Positions 1 to 8,251 of a stretch of 35,005 bases of DNA are shown here, piece after piece. Both the position numbers and the translations under genes were made by a program. The DNA is taken from contig JADFPP010000029.1 of the NCBI GenBank assembly GCA_022562275.1, positions 1 through 35,005 of the forward strand, written 5' to 3'. A model generated the notes under the pieces. That model was not told the origin of the DNA. It did not search any database and was given only the letters and a program-made list of their open reading frames with translations. The DNA comes from Bacteroidota bacterium. GTDB taxonomy: Bacteria; Bacteroidota; Ignavibacteria; Ignavibacteriales; Ignavibacteriaceae. Position 1 is the stretch's first letter. Each line of letters starts with the position of its first letter.

Positions 1-635
1 AAATTTTTAAGAGCTTTCTTGGAATAACTATTTTTTTCGAAGATTGAAGATATTTCCTTTATGTAACCAATAAACACATCATGTTTTTTTGATTTATTAT
101 TCATCTCTTGGAAACATTCCAAATATTTATCATAAATATCCTTTCTTGTTACTTTAACGGATGGTGAATCGTTAATATAGTTCTCAACAGCGATTTTAAA
201 ATCATATTCAAACGTGAAATAAGAATCTTGGATAAAAGCATATAAAAGCTGATGCATTTCCCACAATTTCTTGTTATTGAATAGATTATTCACACGGTGC
301 AAAGCAATTGTAGGAAGCACCATTCTTCCCAAACCAAAATACTCTGTTATTGCTTTTTTACTGATCAAATCTTTTGGCAAATCTCTAACTTGTTTCAGAA
401 CAATGAAACTTAATTGCCAGTTATGATGATATGATGCCATTGCATTTTCATAATCATTAATTAATTTGTCAAATCCCTCATCTAAATATCTTTTTTGAAC
501 CAATTCATATTCTCTTTGTTTCTTAAATCGCCAAATACCTATAATAGCAACAATAACTGGTGTTAATATTGCAATTAGAATTTTCCAGAAATCTGCATCA
601 GATAATATTTTATATAAAAAGTTAAACAACTCCAT
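1..635 (-). CDS. Partial membrane-anchored protein of unknown function
   Basis: The minus strand is open from an ATG at 635-633 to the window edge, giving 211 codons without a stop, so the C-terminus lies outside the window. The protein starts MELFNFLYKI and has one hydrophobic helix at about residues 17-36 (KILIAILTPVIVAIIGIW), followed by basic residues (RFKKQRE) and a long soluble alpha-helical part. This suggests an N-terminal signal-anchor with a cytoplasmic domain. I recognise no catalytic motif. It resembles the small membrane-anchored helical hypotheticals common in accessory regions, and it points away from the rest of the window, toward degraded restriction-modification-like DNA. 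Function unknown. The ORF itself is well supported by its length in AT-rich DNA and its sensible composition. Confidence 0.7.
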   Translation of the reverse strand, partial: MELFNFLYKILSDADFWKILIAILTPVIVAIIGIWRFKKQREYELVQKRYLDEGFDKLINDYENAMASYHHNWQLSFIVLKQVRDLPKDLISKKAITEYFGLGRMVLPTIALHRVNNLFNNKKLWEMHQLLYAFIQDSYFTFEYDFKIAVENYINDSPSVKVTRKDIYDKYLECFQEMNNKSKKHDVFIGYIKEISSIFEKNSYSKKALKN

Positions 636-727
636 ATTTTACTTTAACCAAATAACTAATACTTAACAGGATTATAGGATTCTCCTCTAATCCTGATAAA
701 AATCTGTCTCGTTTTATAATAAAATAA

Positions 728-862
728 TTATTTCATGTTTTCCTCAACAATTTTAATCTCCTCATCAGTTAAGCCGTAAAGCTGGTAAACCATTTTGTCT
801 ATTCACTTGAATGATTTTGGAATAGAGACATAAGCCCCGTTCAATGATGAATTAATAATACA
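728..862 (-). pseudogene. Decayed C-terminal tail of an N-6 DNA methylase / type II restriction-modification enzyme
   Basis: Read on the minus strand, this stretch ends with IDKMVYQLYGLTDEEIKIVE, a few more residues and a TAA. The (I/L)DxLVYxLYGLTxEEIxIVE tail is characteristic of Eco57I/TaqI-like methylase-restriction proteins. Just before it, the same frame reads NGAYVSIPKSFK and then an in-frame TGA at 805-803. Upstream of about 862 the frame is closed by TAA codons and no methylase body follows within the window. It is therefore a remnant rather than a gene. The family assignment rests on a short conserved tail. Confidence 0.55.
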
Positions 863-934
863 TTATTAAAATAAGAGATTTCTGAAATAAACGCATCCTC
901 ATGTTTTGCAACTGCCAAAAGAGTCTGTATGATG

Positions 935-1118
935 TTAACACCTAAATTCAGAATCTGTTGCACTATAAGGATTTGTCATACTGATTCAGATTTATCGGGA
1001 GAAGTGTCTAATTTTTTTAGGAGGAGATTCTTCTCCCGCCAAGATTCTCTTTTACAGGTATAGCGGGATCAGAATGACATTTCATAGTTCTGCAACACTT
1101 ACTAAAGTCGGGTGTTAA
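935..1118. repeat. MITE-like element with nested inverted repeats (about 184 bp)
   Basis: The outer arms begin TTAACACC (935-942) and end GGTGTTAA (1111-1118). Similarity between the arms continues inward: GTTGCA near 957-962 is mirrored by TGCAAC at 1091-1096, and TGTCATACTGATTC (974-987) is mirrored by GATCAGAATGACA (1067-1079). An inner perfect 9-bp pair, CGGGAGAAG (996-1004) and CTTCTCCCG (1030-1038), makes a central hairpin. The arms are imperfect, about 50 bp each, and no long ORF lies inside. No convincing target-site duplication is visible. This has the structure of a non-autonomous miniature element or a large intergenic palindromic repeat. Confidence 0.6.
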
Positions 1119-1232
1119 TATGCGTTTAACTCAAGTAAATTTCAAATTACTTTTTCCCTCCTGTTTTCAATATAGACTTGAAAAAAGCCGCTTATAAATT
1201 TAGATTTCTAACTCACAATACAATTTCCTTGT

Positions 1233-4200
1233 TTGAAACCGGCTTATAAATTTATTTTAATCATATTTCTCGTTCTGCTCTTTAAGGCAGATCTGCATGC
1301 TCAAAATCAGTATAACACTGTTGTTGTAACTGATTCTATTCCTATAAGTTTTGATAATCATTATAATATTTCCGGCGTTTCAATAATTCCATTTACTGAA
1401 AGGATAGTATTACGGGATTCACTATTGCAGCGGTTTAAGGATTACAAGTTTATTTATTCAACTGCTACTTTTACAATTTCAGATTCACTTCCGTATTCAA
1501 TATTCGATACTTTGTTTGTTACTTATCAAACTGTTAAACTTTCACTCAACAAAGAATATAAAAGAAGAAGTCTTGTAATCAGGTACAATGCTGAAACAGG
1601 TGATACAGTTCGTGTTACACAGCTTGAAGGAAGCGGATTTACACCTGAGGCAATATTTGGACCCAGAATTCAAAAAAGCGGTACTTTGATAAGAGGATTT
1701 ACTGTAGGAACAACGAAGGATTTTTCACTTCAAAGCGGATTACGACTTCAAATATCCGGAAACTTATCGGATGATATTGAGATAGTTGCAGCACTAACTG
1801 ATGAAAACACTCCAATCCAGCCGGAAGGAAATACCGAAAGACTTGAAGAGCTTGATAAAGTTTTTATACAAATAAAGCACCCTAACGCTATAGGCACTTT
1901 CGGAGATTATCAATTAGGAAAACGTATTGGAGAGTTTGGAGTAATCAACAGAAAACTCCAGGGGTTGATGGGTGAATTCTTTTTAAAAGATCAGGATGCT
2001 TATCTTTCTATCGGCAGCCCGCGTGGTAAATTTAATACAAATAATTTTCTTGGCACCGATGGAGTGCAGGGTCCGTATAGTCTTACGGGGATTAATGGTG
2101 AAAAAAATATTATTGTTATTGCCGGAACAGAAAAAGTTTTCATAGACGGTATTCAAATGACGCGCGGCGAAAATGCCGATTATATAATTGAATATTCTAA
2201 TGCTACAGTTACTTTTACACCGCAAAGGTTAATAATTTCTGCCAGCAGGATAAGTGTTGATTTTGAATATACAAGCAGGCAGTTTAACCGTAATTTTCTT
2301 GGTGTTGGGGGTTCATCCAATTTTTTTAATAATAAATTAAATGTACAGTTCCAATATATGCAGGAAGGTGATGATGAAAATTCACCGATAGATATATCTT
2401 TAACAGAAGAAGATAAACAAATTATTTCGGATGCAGGTGATGATCAATTAAAAGCAACTAAATCAGGTGTATCGCTTGCTCCTGCGGATTCTCTTGGTAA
2501 CAGGAAAGGTGTTTATTCTAAAATCGATACGGTGATTAACGGTGTGCAGGATTCAATTTATCTATACAATCCGGGGGACTCCACCGCTATTTACAATGTT
2601 TCGTTCACAAACGTTGGTGAAGGTAACGGAGATTATACGAGGCAAGCCATCGGTAATTTTAAATTTGTAGGAAGAAAAAATGGTCTTTACTTGCCAATTA
2701 TTTTCCTGCCTATTCCGAAGGAAAACCGATTGGGAAATCTGGTTGTAAACGTAAATCCGTTTGAAAATACATTCATTGGATTGGAATATGCAGGCAGTAT
2801 ACTTGATCGGAATAAATTATCTGATTTTGATGATGGTGATAATTATGGTTATGCAACAAATGTTTTTTTTAGAATCAATCCCACCGAAGTGAGATTGGGC
2901 TCGTTAAATTTTGGTAAAATTGGTTTTAGTTATAAAGATCGGTTCATACAAGGTAAGTTTTTTACTGCTGATAGAATAAACGAAGTTGAATTCAACCGGG
3001 ATTATAATATTACACCAACTTCAACAAAAGAGGATGAAAGTTTACGGGAAATAAGATTAAGCCTGCTACCTATTGATGAAATCAGTCTGCGGTCGTCTGT
3101 TGGGTTTTTAAGAAAGGGTGATAATTTTAAATCGGATAGATTTAACAATATCTTAAAAATAACTAACAACAATGATTACAGTATAGATTATAATTTTGAT
3201 TACAATACGTCTGAAAACTTATTTGTAAATACAGATTGGTTGAGACAGGAGGGAAGCGGATATTGGATTTATTCTATTTTTAAACCGGGTGTAAACTTTC
3301 GTGCCGAAGATAAAAGAGTGAATGGAAAAAATAAAGATTCTCTTCTTACAGGAAGTTTAAAATATCTGGAAGTTCTTCCATTTCTTCAATTGATAAATCT
3401 TGATGGGTTAACTGTGAGTGCAAAATATTCACTGCGCGATGAGTATCTTCCCCTGGGCGGAATTTTGGAGAAGGAATCCCGTGCAACCACACAATTATTT
3501 GAATTTTCATACAGCGGTACAAAAGAGTTTAACACTATATTCAATCTAACTTTCAGGGATAAAGTATTCACCGATCCTTTTAAAGAACAAGGGAAACTTG
3601 ATAATCAAACCATACTCATTCGTTCCAATTCTAAATTTAGGTTTTGGGATCCGATCCTAAATGGAAATTTATTTTATGAGGTATCAACAAAAAGATCTTC
3701 ACGTTTGGAAAACGTATTTGTTCCGGTTAAAAAAGGAACCGGCAACTATATTTATTTAGGTGATTTAAATAATAATGGAGTTGCCGATGAAAATGAATTT
3801 AGTGCTACCTTGTTTGACGGCGATTTTATATTAGTAACAATTCCATCAGATGAGTTGTTCCCGGTAATTGAATTGAAAACGAGTACAAGATGGAAAATTA
3901 AATATGCAAAAATATTTGATAGGAAGAGTTTAGTAGGAAGCATTCTCAAACCTCTTTCCACAGAAACTGTATTAAGAGTAGAAGAAATTACACGAGAGGA
4001 GGATTTTTCTAAGATCTATCTGCTCAACTTTAATCACTTTCTGGTTGAAGGTACAACAATAAGGGGAGGAAATTTTATTCAGCAGGATATTTTCCTGAAC
4101 GAAAACAGGCAGGAACTCTCATTCAGATTCAGGTATACTCAGAACCAAAGAATGAATGAATTTAATAGTGGTGTTGAACACGGCTATAATCGCGAACGAA

Positions 4201-4709
4201 GTTTAAGAATAAGATTCAGAATGGTTAGGGAATTTAGCAACCAAACAGATATCGTAAACATTACAAATAATGTTTCCGCACCCGAATCATCCACAAAAAA
4301 CTTAACTGTAACCGATAACAGTATAACTTCGGATTTTTCTTACAGACCTGCCAGAACTCTTGAAGTTGGATTCGTATTAAAAGTAGGAAAAATTGAAGAT
4401 TTCTTTCCGGAAAAACCAACCATTATTGATCTTAATTCTCAAAAGTTAAGATTTAATCTTTCTTTTATTGGCAAAGGAAGATTGAGAATAGAATTTGAGA
4501 GAAGTGAATTACTTGCGAACACAACAGATAATTTTATACCTTTTGAACTAACGGGAGGAAGTGCCCTGGGAAAAAATTATTTTTGGAGGGTAAATTTTGA
4601 TTACAGAGTTGCATCATTTTTACAGATTACTGTGAATTATGATGGCAGATTGCAAGGAGAAAGTAAAGTTATACATACGGCACGTGCAGAAGTAAGAGCG
4701 TATTTTTAA
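1233..4709 (+). CDS. Large secreted envelope protein of unknown function, probably outer membrane
   Basis: This 1158-residue protein has a signal peptide at about residues 1-23 (hydrophobic FILIIFLVLLF, cleavage near LHAQ). The start is a TTG with no clear Shine-Dalgarno site. Residues about 150-400 carry segments such as GTLIRGFTVGTT, FGDYQLG and DYIIEYSNATVTFT, of a kind found in long uncharacterised surface proteins of the Chlorobi/Ignavibacteria branch. The second half alternates short amphipathic stretches rich in aromatic residues, as in an outer-membrane beta-barrel, and the protein ends in RAYF with a terminal aromatic residue. An EF-hand-like loop, DLNNNGVADENEF, lies near residue 845. 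It stands alone, with a repetitive 180-bp spacer before the next gene. It might be distantly related to large secretion or adhesion barrels, but I cannot name a family. Confidence 0.8.
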   Translation: MKPAYKFILIIFLVLLFKADLHAQNQYNTVVVTDSIPISFDNHYNISGVSIIPFTERIVLRDSLLQRFKDYKFIYSTATFTISDSLPYSIFDTLFVTYQTVKLSLNKEYKRRSLVIRYNAETGDTVRVTQLEGSGFTPEAIFGPRIQKSGTLIRGFTVGTTKDFSLQSGLRLQISGNLSDDIEIVAALTDENTPIQPEGNTERLEELDKVFIQIKHPNAIGTFGDYQLGKRIGEFGVINRKLQGLMGEFFLKDQDAYLSIGSPRGKFNTNNFLGTDGVQGPYSLTGINGEKNIIVIAGTEKVFIDGIQMTRGENADYIIEYSNATVTFTPQRLIISASRISVDFEYTSRQFNRNFLGVGGSSNFFNNKLNVQFQYMQEGDDENSPIDISLTEEDKQIISDAGDDQLKATKSGVSLAPADSLGNRKGVYSKIDTVINGVQDSIYLYNPGDSTAIYNVSFTNVGEGNGDYTRQAIGNFKFVGRKNGLYLPIIFLPIPKENRLGNLVVNVNPFENTFIGLEYAGSILDRNKLSDFDDGDNYGYATNVFFRINPTEVRLGSLNFGKIGFSYKDRFIQGKFFTADRINEVEFNRDYNITPTSTKEDESLREIRLSLLPIDEISLRSSVGFLRKGDNFKSDRFNNILKITNNNDYSIDYNFDYNTSENLFVNTDWLRQEGSGYWIYSIFKPGVNFRAEDKRVNGKNKDSLLTGSLKYLEVLPFLQLINLDGLTVSAKYSLRDEYLPLGGILEKESRATTQLFEFSYSGTKEFNTIFNLTFRDKVFTDPFKEQGKLDNQTILIRSNSKFRFWDPILNGNLFYEVSTKRSSRLENVFVPVKKGTGNYIYLGDLNNNGVADENEFSATLFDGDFILVTIPSDELFPVIELKTSTRWKIKYAKIFDRKSLVGSILKPLSTETVLRVEEITREEDFSKIYLLNFNHFLVEGTTIRGGNFIQQDIFLNENRQELSFRFRYTQNQRMNEFNSGVEHGYNRERSLRIRFRMVREFSNQTDIVNITNNVSAPESSTKNLTVTDNSITSDFSYRPARTLEVGFVLKVGKIEDFFPEKPTIIDLNSQKLRFNLSFIGKGRLRIEFERSELLANTTDNFIPFELTGGSALGKNYFWRVNFDYRVASFLQITVNYDGRLQGESKVIHTARAEVRAYF

Positions 4710-4830
4710 ATGAATACATGGATGCATGGTTGCATGAATGAATGTATGGATGTATGGAAGTATGGAAGTTTGGATGTGTGATTGATAAATGTTTTAGCAT
4801 GCAATCATCCAACCATGCAATCATAAAATC
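4710..4830. repeat. Degenerate period-4 ATGN repeat with inverted second half
   Basis: Directly after the stop at 4709, about 75 bp read as a run of ATGG/ATGC/ATGA/ATGT units (ATG every 4 bases with some drift to TTG or AAG). A second block at 4798-4830 carries the complementary CAAT/CATC/CATG units. GCATGGTTGCATGA (4724-4737) matches the inverse of TCATCCAACCATGC (4805-4818) at most positions, so transcripts could form a long imperfect hairpin here. No T-run follows, so it is not a canonical terminator. It is a simple-sequence or intergenic repeat. Confidence 0.6.
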
Positions 4831-4888
4831 ATACAATTAAAAACATAAATAGAAAGTCGTTAAATATTTTTTTAAAAAGGTTAAAAGA

Positions 4889-5350
4889 ATGAATATCATC
4901 TCAAATTTAGTAGAAGCACACATCTTCAGAGAGACTGAAAATGGGATTGAGTTTCTCTTGCTGAAGAGAGCAGCAGATCAGATCTATCCGGGCGTATGGC
5001 AAATGGTTTCCGGTAAAATTAATGATAACGAAAAAGCATTTGAAACTTCAGTTAGAGAAATTGAAGAAGAAACAGGATTAACACCGGAGAAGATGTGGGT
5101 CGCACCTAAAGTCAACTCATTTTATTCTGCAGTTTCAGACACGATTTGTTTAATCCCGGTGTTTGCTGCCCAGGTAGCAAAAGATTCGAATGTAATTATT
5201 AGTGCTGAGCATAGTGAATGCACATGGGTTAACCCACGTGAAGCAAAGGAATTACTGGCATGGGATGGACAGCGGAGAGCCATTGATCTTATTGAAGAAT
5301 ATTATTTGAATGAAAAAAGTTTATTAAAGTTTATTAAAATTGATCTTTAA
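4889..5350 (+). CDS. Nudix hydrolase, NudB-like (dihydroneopterin triphosphate / dNTP pyrophosphatase type)
   Basis: The 153-residue protein is a single Nudix domain. The Nudix box is complete: G at about 42, E five residues later, then REIEEETGL, fitting GX5EX7REUXEEXGU with all metal-binding glutamates present. Before the box, WQMVSG is the usual strand leading into it. The C-terminus (EHSECTWVNPREAKELL, then QRRAI) matches the layout of NudB, where EH..xW precedes a final helix with RxAI. NudB removes pyrophosphate from dihydroneopterin triphosphate in folate synthesis and also acts on dNTPs. The exact substrate cannot be read from the sequence. It is isolated between a repeat-rich spacer and a 111-bp gap before the PfkB gene. 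The ATG follows AAAAGGTTAAAAGA, a weak ribosome site. Confidence 0.88.
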   Translation: MNIISNLVEAHIFRETENGIEFLLLKRAADQIYPGVWQMVSGKINDNEKAFETSVREIEEETGLTPEKMWVAPKVNSFYSAVSDTICLIPVFAAQVAKDSNVIISAEHSECTWVNPREAKELLAWDGQRRAIDLIEEYYLNEKSLLKFIKIDL

Positions 5351-5461
5351 TCTATAATCTTTAAGAATAAAATAGTACCGGTTGGTTTATCCAATTGTAC
5401 TTTAATTTTGCTTTTGTTTATGTTTATAGCTTAATTTCCTTACAATTTATCGGAGAAAATA

Positions 5462-6382
5462 TTGGGTTTACTAGTAGTTGGATCACTTGCGTTAGATACA
5501 ATTATTACTCCATTTGATAAAGTTGAAGATGCTCTCGGCGGCTCAGCAACTTACATTTCAATTGCGGCAAGTTATTTTGTTGGTCTTGTTAAATTAGTTG
5601 CTGTAATTGGCAGTGATTTTCCGGAAAAATATATTAGTTTGCTCGAGGAACATAATGTTGATCTGGAAGGAATGAAAATCGAACAAGGAAAAACATTTCG
5701 CTGGGGTGGTAAATATCATTATGATCTAAATGTACGTGATACGCTGTTTACGGAATTGAATGTATTTGAATCATTCAATCCAATTATTCCTGAGAATTTT
5801 AGAAAATCAAAATATGTTTGTCTTGGCAATATCGATCCTGTATTACAATTAAAAGTTTTAGAACAAATGAGTGATCCGCAGTTTGTAGTTTGTGATACTA
5901 TGAATTATTGGATAGAAGGTAAGAGAGATGATTTGTTAAAATTGCTAGAGCAGGTGCATGTATTAATAATCAATGATTCAGAAGCACGTCTGCTGGCAAA
6001 TGAACCAAATCTCATCAAAGCATCCAGGATGATAAGGGATTTAGGACCACAATCTTTGATAATTAAAAAAGGTGAACATGGTGCAATGTTATTTACAGAT
6101 GATACGATATTCTCTGCACCGGCGTATCCAATGGAAATAATTATTGATCCAACCGGTGCAGGCGATACATTTGCCGGTGGATTTACTGGTTATCTTTTTA
6201 AAACGAGGGACCTTTCACCGAACAATTTAAAATGTGCTGTAATTTACGGCAGTTCGATGGCTTCATTCTGTGTTGAAAAATTCAGTACAGAAGGAATTGA
6301 AAATCTTTCATATCTGAAAATTCAGGATAGGTACAGAGAATTTTTGAATATATCAAGAATCGATGAAACAATTCCAGCTTGA
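5462..6382 (+). CDS. PfkB-family carbohydrate/nucleoside kinase
   Basis: This 306-residue ribokinase-like protein transfers phosphate from ATP to a sugar or nucleoside. The N-terminal substrate-side signature GGSATYISIA is at about residues 26-35. The ATP-side signature DPTGAGDTFAGGF starts at about residue 229, and its second Asp (about 235) is the catalytic base. The length is normal. The TTG start is preceded by GGAG (5452-5455) with 6 bases between, which supports this start. It lies 70 bp upstream of mtnA, separated by palindromic repeats, and the pair may be co-transcribed. The neighbourhood hints at a sugar linked to methylthioribose or 5-deoxyribose salvage, but the specificity is not evident; ribokinase and adenosine kinase activities remain possible. 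Confidence 0.88.
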   Translation: MGLLVVGSLALDTIITPFDKVEDALGGSATYISIAASYFVGLVKLVAVIGSDFPEKYISLLEEHNVDLEGMKIEQGKTFRWGGKYHYDLNVRDTLFTELNVFESFNPIIPENFRKSKYVCLGNIDPVLQLKVLEQMSDPQFVVCDTMNYWIEGKRDDLLKLLEQVHVLIINDSEARLLANEPNLIKASRMIRDLGPQSLIIKKGEHGAMLFTDDTIFSAPAYPMEIIIDPTGAGDTFAGGFTGYLFKTRDLSPNNLKCAVIYGSSMASFCVEKFSTEGIENLSYLKIQDRYREFLNISRIDETIPA

Positions 6383-6395
6383 GCAGGACGAGTTT

Positions 6396-6439
6396 CCCGA
6401 TACGTTGGGATAAAAATAAAAAATTCCGCCGGAGGCGGA
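6396..6439. repeat. Two small intergenic palindromes between PfkB and mtnA
   Basis: The 70-bp gap holds an imperfect palindrome, TCCCGATACGTTGGGA (about 6396-6411), and a GC-rich perfect hairpin, TCCGCC-GGA-GGCGGA (6425-6439). They stand out from the AT-rich surroundings and look like dispersed REP-type elements. A T-run does not follow, so they are not obvious terminators, although a stem here could affect mRNA stability between the two genes. Confidence 0.6.
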
Positions 6440-6452
6440 TAATTGTAAACAG

Positions 6453-7487
6453 ATGACGCAGAGTAATTACTTCTCACTTAAATTTATTAGGAAAGACTCC
6501 TCAAAAGAAAACGATAAGCTTACTTTCCTTGATCAGACAAAACTTCCCATCGAAGAAAATTATATACAAACAAATAGTTATGAAAGAATTGCTCAAGCAA
6601 TCGAAAAATTGGAGATACGCGGAGCACCGCTGATCGGCATTGCCGCTGCGTATGCACTTGCCTTAGCTGTTAAGTCTCATACAAATAATGTTCAAGATAA
6701 ATTTGATCTTGCTCTAAAAAGATTGAGTGAAACCAGACCGACTGCAGTAAATCTTTTCTTTGCCCTTAATACAATGAAAGATCATTTTTTGAACCTGGAT
6801 AATCCCAATAATGCATATGAATCACTACTAAATAAAGCGAAAGAGATCCACAGAAAAGATGAAGAATACTGCAGTAAGATTGGTAAAAACGGGTTAGCCA
6901 TATTTAAAAAGAAGTCAACCGTTCTTACTCATTGCAATACCGGTAAGTTGGCAACCGGGGGAGATGGTACGGCATTCAACGTAATAAAAACTGCTTTTGA
7001 AAATGACTTAGTTAATTTTGTTTATGCAAACGAAACCCGTCCATTACTACAGGGCTTAAGATTAACTGCTTTCGAACTTGAAAAATGTGGTATTCCGTTT
7101 GCACTTCAAACCGATTCCTCGGCAGCTTTTCTGATGAAACAGAATAAAATTGATCTTGTTGTTACAGGAGCGGACAGGATTGCTTTAAATGGCGATTCAG
7201 CAAATAAAATTGGCACGTACAATTTGGCTTTATTAAGTTATCATCATAATATCCCTTTCTATATTGCAGCTCCTTCTACTACTTTCGATCGCACTATTGC
7301 TTCCGGAAATGAAATTGAAATTGAATTTCGTAATAAATCAGAGTTAGTTTCAGTTTATAATACACCGGTAGCTTCTGAAAATTATGATGTGTTCAATCCT
7401 GCATTTGACATCACACCGTCGCATCTGATAACCGGTATTATTACTGAAGAAGGTTTGTTTAATTTTCCATATAACTTTCCTAAATGA
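6453..7487 (+). CDS. mtnA: S-methyl-5-thioribose-1-phosphate isomerase
   Basis: The 344-residue enzyme interconverts 5-methylthioribose 1-phosphate and 5-methylthioribulose 1-phosphate in methionine salvage; relatives also process 5-deoxyribose 1-phosphate. Family motifs appear in order: EIRGAPLIGIAAAY (about 53-66), RPTAVNL (about 93), THCNTGKLATGGDGTA (about 159-174) with the catalytic Cys, NETRPLLQG (about 195), and GADRIALNGDSANKIGTY (about 239) with the catalytic Asp. The GDSANKIGT stretch separates MtnA from eIF2B-type relatives. The length is typical. It overlaps recO by 4 bp (ATGA), so translation is coupled. No other mtn genes are in the window, so the rest of the pathway must be elsewhere or a shortened shunt is used. 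Confidence 0.95.
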   Translation: MTQSNYFSLKFIRKDSSKENDKLTFLDQTKLPIEENYIQTNSYERIAQAIEKLEIRGAPLIGIAAAYALALAVKSHTNNVQDKFDLALKRLSETRPTAVNLFFALNTMKDHFLNLDNPNNAYESLLNKAKEIHRKDEEYCSKIGKNGLAIFKKKSTVLTHCNTGKLATGGDGTAFNVIKTAFENDLVNFVYANETRPLLQGLRLTAFELEKCGIPFALQTDSSAAFLMKQNKIDLVVTGADRIALNGDSANKIGTYNLALLSYHHNIPFYIAAPSTTFDRTIASGNEIEIEFRNKSELVSVYNTPVASENYDVFNPAFDITPSHLITGIITEEGLFNFPYNFPK

Positions 7488-8221
7488 GCAAAATAATAAA
7501 AACAGAAGCTATAGTCTTAAGTAAAATGAATTACAGGGATACAAGCATTATTACCATTGTATATACGGAAGAATTAGGAAAAATTTCTGCAATAGTAAAG
7601 GGAGGCAGAAGTCCAAGATCAAAATTTGGTATGATCATAGATCCACTGAACCATTTGCAAATAATTATTTACTTAAAGGAATCACGCGAAGTACAGTTGC
7701 TCTCTGATGCTGGTATAATTTCACATTTTCCAAAACTTAAAGAAAATTTGAAAGCAGTTAAATATTCTTACGCAGTAATTGAACTTGTGAATAAATTAAT
7801 CCCCGGTGATGAACCAAATAAAAGAATCTTTAAAGGACTGGTAAGAATCCTCTCACTGCTTAATTCATCCGATCAGAGTCCCGAAATTCTCTTTGGTAGA
7901 TTCTTCTTATTTTTAACAACGGAGATTGGTTACGAAATCCAATTAGATAAATGTTCTGTTTGTGGATCAACAGAACTTAATAATGGAGAACTTGGATTTA
8001 ATTATGGCAGGGGTTTATTATGTACGAAATGTAAAAAGGAAAGCATTGACAATTACAAAATTAATTCGGAACTTTTTAGTTATATAATTTGTCTAAAGAA
8101 CAATGAACAGGTAAATTCGTTAACCGAGACGACCATTAACAATGCAAATAATTTTTTCGAGTCTTATTTACAGTATCATATTTATAAATTTAAAGAAATT
8201 CAATCTCTAAAAACTTTGTAA
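7484..8221 (+). CDS. recO: DNA repair protein RecO
   Basis: RecO (245 residues) helps load RecA at single-strand gaps in the RecFOR pathway. The N-terminal OB-fold strand pattern is clear (IIKTEAIVLSKMNYRDTS, then a KGGRSPRSK loop at about 38-46). A four-cysteine zinc site is formed by CSVCGS (about 157-162) and LLCTKC (about 180-185). The length matches the family. The ATG overlaps the mtnA stop, and there is no independent ribosome site, consistent with translational coupling. The gene ends 67 bp before the Deg gene's original start. Confidence 0.93.
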   Translation: MSKIIKTEAIVLSKMNYRDTSIITIVYTEELGKISAIVKGGRSPRSKFGMIIDPLNHLQIIIYLKESREVQLLSDAGIISHFPKLKENLKAVKYSYAVIELVNKLIPGDEPNKRIFKGLVRILSLLNSSDQSPEILFGRFFLFLTTEIGYEIQLDKCSVCGSTELNNGELGFNYGRGLLCTKCKKESIDNYKINSELFSYIICLKNNEQVNSLTETTINNANNFFESYLQYHIYKFKEIQSLKTL

Positions 8222-8251
8222 AAAATAAGTGTATTATTCAGCAAAGAGTGC

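Noticed and set aside
864-962. Minus-strand open stretch reading LLAVAKHEDAFISEISYF upstream of the methylase remnant
   Set aside because: It could be a frameshifted part of the same pseudogene or chance. It shows no motif I can assign, so I did not extend the pseudogene into it.
3386-3571. Antisense ORFs of 60-110 codons inside the large genes
   Set aside because: They lie opposite well-supported coding sequence, have no ribosome sites and no plausible protein content; they are frame shadows.
4710-4830. CRISPR-like or tandem repeat array
   Set aside because: The units are only 4 bases long and degenerate, with no spacers; it is a simple repeat.
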